Assembly: GCA_900766055.1 (NCBI GenBank)
Contig: CAAFTZ010000070.1
Coordinates: 1 to 6,644 of the forward strand
Origin: an uncultured Parasutterella sp.
GTDB lineage: Bacteria; Pseudomonadota; Gammaproteobacteria; Burkholderiales; Burkholderiaceae_F
Direction: 5' to 3'
DNA: 6,644 nt
Position numbers and translations under genes: made by a program
Part shown: one piece after another, positions 1 to 4,543 of the stretch
Layout of the letters: every line of letters begins with the position of its first letter
How positions within the stretch are numbered: position 1 is the stretch's first letter
The notes under the pieces: model-generated
Databases searched by the model: none
Told to the model about the DNA's origin: nothing
Seen by the model: only the letters and a program-made list of their open reading frames with translations

Positions 1-47
1 GAAATCTTTTATTTAAAGAAATCAGGAAATTAGTTGAAGAAAAATAG
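1..47 (+). CDS. Possible C-terminal end of an unidentified protein (partial)
   Basis: The first bases read open from position 3 to a TAG at 45-47 and give NLLFKEIRKLVEEK, a lysine/glutamate-rich amphipathic-looking tail of the kind found at protein C-termini. The gene would converge on mtgA, and its stop lies inside the left arm of the hairpin at 42-75, which could then serve both genes. Another frame (from base 1) is also open until a TAG at 31-33, so the reading frame is uncertain. Only 14 codons are visible and no function can be assigned. Confidence 0.25.
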   Translation, partial: NLLFKEIRKLVEEK

Positions 48-75
48 CCCGATTAAAAATAATCACGGGCTATTT
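38..75 (-). terminator. Intrinsic terminator of mtgA, overlapping its stop codon
   Basis: A perfect 10-bp inverted repeat, AAATAGCCCG at 42-51 and CGGGCTATTT at 66-75, encloses a 14-nt AT-rich loop. Read on the minus strand, the second arm runs straight into TTTTTCTTC, a good U-tract, so this is a Rho-independent terminator for the leftward mtgA transcript. The last base of the mtgA stop codon (TGA, 77-75) is the first base of the stem, so termination is very tightly coupled to the end of the gene. On the plus strand the tail is only TATTT and then GC-richer, so any rightward activity would be weaker. Confidence 0.8.
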
Positions 76-800
76 CACGGGAGTTTGGGTTTCTGCGGGA
101 TCTGAACCAAGTTCAGGTCGTGAGAGATTCGATTCACGCGACGATTGATAAGCGGCGCAGACTTCACGAACTGATATTTCTTCGGGTTAATCAAGATCGA
201 GGCCAGACGGATGGCCTCCGCGCGAGAAAGGTTTGCTGCGTTTTTATTGAAGTAATAGCGAGCAGCGGCCTGAGCGCCGAAAATTCCGTTGCCGAATTCA
301 GCGATATTTAAATAGATCTCAAGGATTCGTTTCTTGCCCCAGACGGCTTCTACGATCGGCGTCAGGATGATTTCCTGGGCTTTCCTGAAGTAGCTTCTGT
401 CATGAGACAAAAAGAGGTTTTTGACGGTCTGTTGGGTTAAGGTCGAACCGCCGGGGGCACGTTTATCGGAGAGCAGGTTTCTTTCAGCAGCGGTTTTAAT
501 GGCGTCCCATCGCAGTCCGTTGTGGTGCATGAAATCCGCATCTTCTGCGGCCACGACTGCTCGGATCAAATACGGAGAAATCTGATCGTAGTCAACCCAT
601 TGATACAAAACCGGATGCTTGCCTTCTTCCAGCAGTCTTTCTTGTTCGGCGCGGATGTAAGGGCTTGACGACGGATTGACGAAGTCGAAGAGAATGATTC
701 GGCCGACGTATTGAAGCTCGAATAAAAAGAAAGCGAGCAGGGCGCATAGGATTAATTTAGCGGTCCATGAACGCTTTTTATTTTTAGAACTATTGAACAC
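75..800 (-). CDS. mtgA: Monofunctional biosynthetic peptidoglycan glycosyltransferase (GT51)
   Basis: This enzyme polymerises lipid II into glycan strands at the outer face of the inner membrane and has no transpeptidase domain. The 241-residue protein has one N-terminal membrane anchor (about residues 15-35) after a basic stretch, then a GT51 domain. Family motifs are seen in order: EDADFMHHNG with the predicted catalytic Glu86, GGSTLTQQ (117-124), KNLFLS (127-132), RKAQEI with the predicted second Glu143, and EIYLNIAEFGNGIFGAQAAA (161-180). Length and architecture match MtgA and are too short for a bifunctional class A PBP. The start is GTG at 800-798: AAAAGG at 813-808 lies 7 nt upstream, and an in-frame TAA just before excludes a longer form. 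The gene stands alone with its own promoter-like -10 and terminator. MtgA is usually dispensable beside class A PBPs (family knowledge). Identification is secure. Confidence 0.95.
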   Translation of the reverse strand: MFNSSKNKKRSWTAKLILCALLAFFLFELQYVGRIILFDFVNPSSSPYIRAEQERLLEEGKHPVLYQWVDYDQISPYLIRAVVAAEDADFMHHNGLRWDAIKTAAERNLLSDKRAPGGSTLTQQTVKNLFLSHDRSYFRKAQEIILTPIVEAVWGKKRILEIYLNIAEFGNGIFGAQAAARYYFNKNAANLSRAEAIRLASILINPKKYQFVKSAPLINRRVNRISHDLNLVQIPQKPKLP

Positions 801-829
801 GCCGCGGCCTTTTCTTTAAGAACATTGAA

Positions 830-835
830 ATTATA
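830..835 (-). promoter_or_regulatory. Candidate -10 box of the mtgA promoter
   Basis: The minus strand reads a perfect TATAAT at 835-830, about 30 bp upstream of the mtgA GTG, which would give a leader of roughly 20 nt. No good -35 hexamer sits at 16-18 bp: AATTTG occupies that place, and TTGCAG lies 14 bp away. The call therefore rests on the perfect -10 and its position. Confidence 0.45.
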
Positions 836-962
836 CGGATATCTTCTGTCTGCAAATTTGAGAAGTAACTGCAAGTCAGCCATCTCGCATCTATTTGAGG
901 AGAGAAGCACCTGCTTTTCTCGAATTTTGACTGTCGCCTAAGTAAACAAAAAGAATTATAAA

Positions 963-980
963 ATAAACAAAATTGTTTAT
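963..980. promoter_or_regulatory. Perfect AT-rich dyad with overlapping TATAAT
   Basis: ATAAACAA (963-970) and TTGTTTAT (973-980) form a perfect 8-bp inverted repeat around an AA spacer. Another TAAACAA half-copy lies at 943-949. A plus-strand TATAAT (978-983) overlaps the right arm. The arrangement looks like an operator on a promoter facing hicB or the small ORF at 1011, but the -35 position (955-960, ATTATA) is poor and no regulator can be named. Confidence 0.35.
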
Positions 981-1010
981 AATTAATTGTACGAAAGGCT
1001 TTAATTGAGT

Positions 1011-1142
1011 ATGAGTAGGGCTCGGCTTTGGGACGGAGTTAGAGTGTGTTTTTCTTCGGAGGAACCCATCTTTACTGAGTTGCATGCCGAGTATCCAAAC
1101 AATCAGTTTAAATGTGAGCCCCGTTTTTCTTGTGTTTTATAA
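1011..1142 (+). CDS. Doubtful 43-residue ORF upstream of hicB
   Basis: An ATG at 1011 opens 43 codons, beginning MSRARLWDGVRVCFSSEE, and ends at TAA 1140-1142. GAAAGG at 993-998 is 12 nt before this ATG, or 6 nt before an in-frame TTG at 1005. A TATAAT at 978-983 lies just upstream, so a short transcript is imaginable. The product is not HicA: it lacks the basic dsRBD-like fold pattern and the invariant His motif. No domain is recognised and chance is a real alternative. Confidence 0.2.
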   Translation: MSRARLWDGVRVCFSSEEPIFTELHAEYPNNQFKCEPRFSCVL

Positions 1143-1205
1143 AAAGAATCAGATAGACGACCGAAGAACGTAAGTCATTACCAGGGCCAGTTGGACCAGA
1201 GATTT

Positions 1206-1210
1206 AGGGA
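1206..1210 (+). promoter_or_regulatory. Shine-Dalgarno that decides the hicB start
   Basis: AGGGA at 1206-1210 directly abuts the first in-frame ATG (1211) but stands 6 nt before the second (1217). Translation should therefore begin at 1217. Confidence 0.65.
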
Positions 1211-1216
1211 ATGAAC

Positions 1217-1642
1217 ATGTCAAACTATCTTTATCCAGCAACGGTTGAGTCGAATAATGAAGGCGGATTCATAGCTAATTTCCGAGATGTTCCAGAAGCC
1301 ACGACCGAGGCATGGAATTTAGAGGATCTGAAAAACAATGCTCGCGACGCGCTGATTTCGGCTATTGACTTCTATATTGAAGATCGAAGGGCTTTTCCGT
1401 TCGGCTCTACCGTTCAAAGCGGCGACATTGCTATTGAATTGCCTGCTTCTGTGGTTGCTAAGATTTTGCTCCTGAATACAATGGTTAAAGCCAATGTCCG
1501 TCCTATAGATTTGGCCAGGAAAATGAGTATCAAGCCTCAAGAAGTCACAAGACTCACAGATATCCGTCACGCTACAAAAATAGATACGATCCAGGCGGCC
1601 TTGAGAGCATTAGGAAAAGAATTGATTTTGGAACTTCGGTAG
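1217..1642 (+). CDS. hicB: HicB-family antitoxin (type II toxin-antitoxin), orphan
   Basis: HicB proteins neutralise the HicA mRNA-interferase toxin and repress their own promoter. This 141-residue protein has the expected two parts. Residues 4-62 form the N-terminal degenerate RNase-H-like HicB domain (YPATVE, NEGGFIANFRDVPEATTEA, then the helix ending DFYIEDRR). Residues 78-141 form an XRE-like helix-turn-helix tail with the strongly conserved stretches LLLNTMV, LARKM, PQEVTRL, HATKID and ALGKEL. It closely follows the E. coli HicB subtype in length and order. An ATG two codons earlier (1211) is open, but the Shine-Dalgarno spacing favours 1217. hicA normally lies immediately upstream, yet no plus-strand frame there encodes a HicA-like protein, and none follows before the convergent gene. 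It may be a solitary antitoxin or regulator, a remnant of a lost pair, or act with a toxin encoded elsewhere. The family call is firm; the role is inferred. Confidence 0.9.
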   Translation: MSNYLYPATVESNNEGGFIANFRDVPEATTEAWNLEDLKNNARDALISAIDFYIEDRRAFPFGSTVQSGDIAIELPASVVAKILLLNTMVKANVRPIDLARKMSIKPQEVTRLTDIRHATKIDTIQAALRALGKELILELR

Positions 1643-1682
1643 AAAAGAGATCAGTCTTCTATATTGTTCGTAATTAGGAGAA

Positions 1683-1701
1683 GGCCGACACTTTGTCGGC
1701 C
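1683..1701. terminator. Hairpin between convergent hicB and the flavodoxin-like gene
   Basis: GGCCGACA (1683-1690) and TGTCGGCC (1694-1701) form a perfect, GC-rich 8-bp stem with a 3-nt loop. It lies 40 bp after the hicB stop and 24 bp after the stop of the opposing gene. The flanks are only moderately T-rich: TTAATTTAG rightward after five other bases, TTCTCCTAATT leftward. It is therefore probably a shared, somewhat imperfect bidirectional terminator. Confidence 0.55.
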
Positions 1702-1724
1702 CGAGCTTAATTTAGTTCCTGACT

Positions 1725-2576
1725 TTACTTATTCTGGAAGAAGTCCCTTTCAAGACGTGCATCCAGGACATTGGCGAGTTTTTGGAGTTTCTCTTTGTAC
1801 TGCGGATCGAGGTTGCTCGGACTTTGATCGTTTACGAATCTTCCAAGATTCTTAGCACCCCAAAATCCTGCGGTGTCATCATCAACAACCTTATACGCAC
1901 CGAGATACTTGTCCCATACGGCATCAAGTTTGCCGATCCCATCCCCGACGTTTCCTTGTCCGCCGCCAAGCCATCCAGCGTTCATGATTGTATAAATGCC
2001 TTTACCTTTGAGAAGTCCTTCTAAGCCTTTGGGCGTGTCTCGATAAGCAAACTTCTTAGAAAACACACGCTCCATGTAGCCTTTGGTGATTGCATTCGGA
2101 CTGTCGTGCCAGTTCGGATAGCAGAAAATGATGTAATCGGCTTTAGAGACAAGAGCTTGTTCGGGCTTGATGTCGTCCGGGGTTTGACCGAAGCCGTCTT
2201 TGGCATGGTAGAAGTTTTCCGGCGTGATGACCGGATTGAATCTGATCTTGTACAGATCTCTGATTTCTACTTCATAGCCTTTTTTCAGGAAGAAGTTGGC
2301 GGCTGTGTTGACCAAGAAACCTTCTAAGGATTGATCAAAGCGAGGGTCGCCGACAACGAAAAGTACCTTCTTTGCTTTGCTGTCGGAAAAGCCTGTGGCT
2401 TTAGTCGAGATCCTCAATTCCTGAGGCACGATAGAAGCAGAAGTCACAGCATCGACGTTCTTGATTTGAGAGCCGGGTGCGGCATGATTAGGCGTTGCTC
2501 CGCTGACAGCATCTGCGGCATAACAAGCGACGGAAAGGGAAGAAAGAAGTGCAGCGAGAAGAAGATTGAGTTTCAT
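1725..2576 (-). CDS. Exported flavodoxin-fold NAD(P)H:quinone oxidoreductase-like protein with a flavinylation-like motif
   Basis: The 283-residue protein belongs to the Flavodoxin_2 family (NQO1/MdaB/KefF relatives), which bind FMN or FAD and reduce quinones or similar acceptors. The domain spans about residues 69-260: KKVLFVVGDP with the phosphate-binding region, GYEVEIRDLY, then the signature IIFCYPNWHDSPNAITKGYM with ERVFSKKFAYRD, and NAGWLGGGQGN. Unlike the usual cytoplasmic members it begins with a Sec-type signal peptide (MKLNLLLAALLSSLSVACYA, residues 1-20). The AC pair at 17-18 is a poor lipobox because -3 is Ser. The mature N-terminus then carries DAVSGAT (22-28), matching the ApbE FMN-transferase target Dxx[S/T]GA[T/S], and a degenerate DAVTSAS (42-48). 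I infer a periplasmic redox protein, perhaps with covalent FMN. An ATG 13 codons earlier is open, but GGAGG at 2585-2581 is 4 nt before the chosen start and the signal peptide begins there. Substrate and electron donor are unknown. Confidence 0.85.
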   Translation of the reverse strand: MKLNLLLAALLSSLSVACYAADAVSGATPNHAAPGSQIKNVDAVTSASIVPQELRISTKATGFSDSKAKKVLFVVGDPRFDQSLEGFLVNTAANFFLKKGYEVEIRDLYKIRFNPVITPENFYHAKDGFGQTPDDIKPEQALVSKADYIIFCYPNWHDSPNAITKGYMERVFSKKFAYRDTPKGLEGLLKGKGIYTIMNAGWLGGGQGNVGDGIGKLDAVWDKYLGAYKVVDDDTAGFWGAKNLGRFVNDQSPSNLDPQYKEKLQKLANVLDARLERDFFQNK

Positions 2577-2580
2577 ATAG

Positions 2581-2681
2581 CCTCCGTGACGCTGCGAACA
2601 ATTAATCTTCAACATTCGCAGCGATGATTAATGATCACGACGACGGCGAACGTTGAAGGAACTTGCACGGAGATGTGCAAG
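2581..2681 (-). promoter_or_regulatory. Structured leader with two stem-loops and a possible anti-Shine-Dalgarno
   Basis: Upstream of the flavodoxin-like gene, a perfect 9-bp stem (2590-2598 with 2615-2623, 16-nt loop) ends four bases before the GGAGG ribosome site (2585-2581). A second perfect 7-bp stem (CTTGCAC 2662-2668, GTGCAAG 2675-2681) has a 6-nt loop. In mRNA sense the loop and 3' arm of the second hairpin contain CUCCGUG, the exact complement of CACGGAG in the ribosome-site region (2588-2582). Base pairing could thus hide the Shine-Dalgarno. Whether the transcript includes this segment is not known, because no clear promoter could be placed. Confidence 0.4.
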
Positions 2682-2716
2682 ACCTAGCCTGATCTGCAAT
2701 TAACAACAAGAAATAT

Positions 2717-2730
2717 TTTGCATATGCAAA
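2717..2730. promoter_or_regulatory. 14-bp perfect palindrome, candidate operator
   Basis: TTTGCATATGCAAA is fully self-complementary and lies about 140 bp upstream of the flavodoxin-like gene. TTGTC lies directly before it in the minus direction. This is the size and symmetry of a dimeric regulator's site. No -35/-10 pair is convincing nearby, and I cannot assign it to a named regulator. Confidence 0.35.
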
Positions 2731-2815
2731 GACAATTTTTAAATTAGATCAAACCCCAGTTCCATAATTTGGAATCGCGATGGCCGAAATATTTTTAATT
2801 GAAGTTTTAATCGAA

Positions 2816-2847
2816 TTATTCAAGCGTAAAAAATGCTTGAGCAATAA
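2816..2847 (-). terminator. Possible terminator hairpin downstream of tRNA-Glu
   Basis: TCAAGC (2820-2825) pairs with GCTTGA (2835-2840) across a 9-nt A-rich loop. After a small bulge, TTATT (2816-2820) can also pair with AATAA (2843-2847). It lies about 40 nt past the tRNA 3' end in the minus direction. The tail after the stem (TCGATTAAAAC) is not a strong U-tract, so the call is tentative. Confidence 0.3.
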
Positions 2848-2885
2848 ATCTTGTTTTGAGGAAGTAGGAAGACTAGGAGTTGTTA

Positions 2886-2961
2886 TGGCGTCCCCAATGG
2901 GATTCGAACCCATGTTCTGACCTTGAGAGGGTCATGTCCTAGGCCTCTAGACGATAGGGAC
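2886..2961 (-). tRNA. tRNA-Glu (anticodon CUC)
   Basis: Read from 2961 down to 2886, the 76 nt fold as a complete cloverleaf. The acceptor GTCCCTA pairs with TGGGGAC (one T-G wobble). The D-arm begins GTCTAGAGGCC as in bacterial tRNA-Glu. The anticodon stem TGACC/GGTCA encloses the loop CTCTCAA, giving anticodon CUC. The T-arm is ATGGG-TTCGAAT-CCCAT. G73 is followed by an encoded CCA. It reads GAG codons and is an isoacceptor additional to the usual UUC tRNA-Glu, which is not in this window. The gene is a single unit with a -10-like TATACT 20 bp upstream of its 5' end. Confidence 0.96.
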
Positions 2962-2980
2962 TTCGTCGAAACGTGACGGA

Positions 2981-2986
2981 AGTATA
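2981..2986 (-). promoter_or_regulatory. Candidate -10 box for tRNA-Glu
   Basis: TATACT on the minus strand (2986-2981) would start transcription about 10-15 nt before the tRNA. It is followed by a fairly GC-rich discriminator (TCCGTCACG), as is common at stable-RNA promoters. The -35 at 17 bp is AAAGAC (3009-3004), which is weak. Confidence 0.45.
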
Positions 2987-3070
2987 CACCTAAATTCAGA
3001 TCAGTCTTTCCGCAATCACAAAACAGTCAAGATGATCATATTGTCATTGAGGTATCTCGTTTCAAGTAAA

Positions 3071-3124
3071 AAAATTCTTTTATATCGAAAAAGACCCATT
3101 GAATTTAATTAAAATTCTTTTATA
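3071..3124 (+). repeat. 14-bp direct repeat upstream of the ATPase gene
   Basis: AAAATTCTTTTATA occurs identically at 3071-3084 and 3111-3124, 40 bp apart (close to four helical turns). A second short direct repeat, CATTGAATT, occurs at 3097-3105 and 3150-3158. Chance repeats are commoner in AT-rich DNA, but the helical phasing and promoter position make paired protein sites possible. Confidence 0.45.
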
Positions 3125-3139
3125 AAAGAAAGTTTAATT
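3099..3139 (+). promoter_or_regulatory. Candidate promoter of the ATPase gene overlapped by a long dyad
   Basis: TTGAAT (3099-3104), a 16-bp spacer and TATAAA (3121-3126) form a plausible sigma70 promoter, giving a leader of about 50 nt. The -10 lies inside a 16-bp perfect palindrome (TTCTTTTATAAAAGAA, 3115-3130). This is flanked by outer arms AATTAAA (3107-3113) and TTTAATT (3133-3139), making a near-symmetric 33-bp dyad. A further dyad ATTGAA/TTCAAT lies at 3151-3165. A repressor bound here would block the -10, but no regulator gene is adjacent. Confidence 0.45.
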
Positions 3140-3183
3140 TATGTTTTTTCATTGAATTATTCAATAACAAAAGATATTTAAAG

Positions 3184-4398
3184 ATGTTTCCTCGCGATCG
3201 TTATCTAACTCAACTCACTTCTTTTTATGGTACGGAATTGATCCGCGTTATCACGGGGATGAGACGTTCAGGAAAGAGTTCTTTGCTCACACTCTATAGA
3301 GATTGGTTGGTAAATGAAAAGCAAATCGAGGAAAAGAACATCGTCTATATCAATTTCGAGTCTCTCAAGTACGTCAACCTCACTGAGTACCAAGCACTCT
3401 ATGAATATGTCTGCGGAATCTCTGCCCAAGCCGGAACAAAGGTGTATTTGCTTTTCGATGAGATTCAGAACGTTAAAGAGTGGGAGAAGGCTGTCAATGC
3501 TATGCGCGTCGATTGTGACTGCGAGATTGTTCTGACGGGCTCGAATGCAAGACTTCTTTCAGGAGAATTGGCGACACTTTTAGCCAGCCGCTATGTGGAA
3601 ATCCAAATGTTTCCGCTTTCCTTCGATGAGTTCTTAGAATTTAGAAAGGATAGTGGCGAAGACATTAATAAATCCTTTGATGCCTTTCTGAGGTTCGGCG
3701 GCTTGCCGGGACTTCATGAGCTTCAAGCATCTCCTCGGGCAACATTTCAGTATCTGAGCGATGTTTTCAATTCTGTTTTACTGAAAGACGTGGTTTCTCG
3801 AAATAACATCCGCGATACCGAACTATTGAATCGAATCATCCAATTCATTTTTGACAATATCGGAAGTACCTTTTCTGCGAAAAACATCTCTGATTTCCTG
3901 AAGAGCCAAGGTCGAAAATTAGGCGTTGAAACGATCTACAACTATCTGGATTATTTGGAGAATGCTTTCGTTATCGAACGCGTAAAACGCTTTGACCTAA
4001 AGGGCAAGAAGTATTTAGAGACACAAGAAAAAATCTACGCCGCAGACGTTGGCATCAGAAATTCTGTTATCGGATATCGGCCGTCAGATATCGCCGGCAT
4101 CTTAGTGAACCTTGTCTATCTCAATCTTCGACAAAAAGGATTTAACGTCTCGGTAGGAAAGACAGGAACATTAGAAGTGGATTTTGTGGCTTCGAAAGAC
4201 GGTGAAGTTATCTACGTCCAAGTTTGCTACCAATTAACGCCGGAAAACTTAGAACGAGAAGTTGCCCCGCTCAAGCAGATCAAAGACAACTACCCGAAAC
4301 TTGTGCTCACATTGTCAGATTTAATGACGGGAGACATCGAAGGTATCAAGATTAGAAATCTCATAGATTTCTTGGCTGAACCGATAGCAAAGTACTGA
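3184..4398 (+). CDS. AAA_14 / DUF4143 family ATPase
   Basis: The 404-residue protein has the standard two-part form of this common prokaryotic family. The N-terminal AAA+ ATPase carries Walker A GMRRSGKS (25-32), Walker B VYLLFDE (87-93) and a sensor-1-like LTGSN (117-121). These are followed by the family segment SRYVEIQMFPLSFDEFL (135-151) and FGGLPG (171-176). Residues about 190-265 are helical with a winged-helix-like segment (FSAKNISDFLKSQGRKLG). The C-terminal DUF4143 part, a degenerate PD-(D/E)XK-like fold, has E331, D333 and VQVC (345-348), where the catalytic Lys position appears to be Cys, so nuclease activity is unlikely. The cellular role of the family is unknown; transfer with mobile DNA is often suspected. 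The ATG at 3184 fits the family N-terminus, but its Shine-Dalgarno (AAAAG, 3169-3173) is weak. It stands alone, divergent from tRNA-Glu and convergent with the lipoprotein gene. Confidence 0.9.
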   Translation: MFPRDRYLTQLTSFYGTELIRVITGMRRSGKSSLLTLYRDWLVNEKQIEEKNIVYINFESLKYVNLTEYQALYEYVCGISAQAGTKVYLLFDEIQNVKEWEKAVNAMRVDCDCEIVLTGSNARLLSGELATLLASRYVEIQMFPLSFDEFLEFRKDSGEDINKSFDAFLRFGGLPGLHELQASPRATFQYLSDVFNSVLLKDVVSRNNIRDTELLNRIIQFIFDNIGSTFSAKNISDFLKSQGRKLGVETIYNYLDYLENAFVIERVKRFDLKGKKYLETQEKIYAADVGIRNSVIGYRPSDIAGILVNLVYLNLRQKGFNVSVGKTGTLEVDFVASKDGEVIYVQVCYQLTPENLEREVAPLKQIKDNYPKLVLTLSDLMTGDIEGIKIRNLIDFLAEPIAKY

Positions 4399-4444
4399 AA
4401 TTCCCGGATTCCGTATGTATAACTGCCGTTGCAAGCGAAATTCA

Positions 4445-4474
4445 TCGGAGAGAAAAACATTCCTTTCTCTCCGA
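4445..4474. terminator. 11-bp hairpin between the convergent ATPase and lipoprotein genes
   Basis: TCGGAGAGAAA (4445-4455) and TTTCTCTCCGA (4464-4474) pair perfectly around an 8-nt loop, 46 bp after the ATPase stop and 69 bp after the opposing stop. Neither flank has a strong T-run (AAGCTTGTTATT rightward, TGAATTTCGC leftward). It is probably a shared terminator or 3'-end stabilising structure rather than a textbook intrinsic terminator. Confidence 0.55.
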
Positions 4475-4543
4475 AAGCTTGTTATTAGGACGTATAACTC
4501 GGTCCCGCTTCTGAACAAGTCGCTGCAAGAATAGTCTCCATTA

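Larger units (their letters stand above)
801..1210. other. 410 bp gap between divergent mtgA and hicB
   Basis: No well-supported gene lies here. The gap holds the mtgA leader and -10 (830-835), a perfect AT-rich palindrome (963-980) overlapping a TATAAT, a doubtful 43-codon plus-strand ORF (1011-1142), and a TATAAA at 1138-1143 that could be a -10 for hicB but lacks a convincing -35. I read all three plus-strand frames upstream of hicB for a HicA toxin and found none. A 64-codon minus-strand ORF (891-1085) has no Shine-Dalgarno sequence, and I treat it as chance. Confidence 0.7.
2577..2885. other. 309 bp gap between the flavodoxin-like gene and tRNA-Glu
   Basis: No coding region is supported here. 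The left part holds the structured leader of the minus-strand gene (to about 2681), then the palindrome at 2717-2730. TTCCA (2760-2764) and TGGAA (2770-2774) form a small 5-bp dyad. An AT-rich stretch follows, ending in the hairpin at 2816-2847 downstream of the tRNA. The tRNA and the protein gene read the same way, but the hairpin between them suggests separate transcripts. Confidence 0.6.

Noticed and set aside
927..964. TTGACT (927-932) as a -35 for hicB
   Set aside because: The nearest TATAAT (978-983) is 45 bp away, and the closer AT-rich hexamers are not at 16-18 bp.
891..1085. 64-codon minus-strand ORF (MQLSKDGFLRRKTH...) with a faint HicA-like ring (S-KDGF, then THS)
   Set aside because: It is on the wrong strand for a hicA-hicB pair, has no Shine-Dalgarno sequence, and lacks the conserved HicA His motif and C-terminal helix; its tail is translated AT-rich DNA.
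2555..2576. Flavodoxin-like protein as a lipoprotein (LSVAC)
   Set aside because: The -3 residue before Cys18 is Ser and -2 is Val, a poor lipobox; cleavage after CYA by signal peptidase I fits better.
2331..2627. 98-codon plus-strand ORF
   Set aside because: It lies antisense to the flavodoxin-like gene and its leader, shows no domain and has no ribosome site; it is a shadow of the real gene.
2625..2637. TGATTAATGATCA as an FNR site
   Set aside because: The half-sites TGAT and ATCA are 5 nt apart rather than the 4 nt FNR needs, and the outer T and A are missing.
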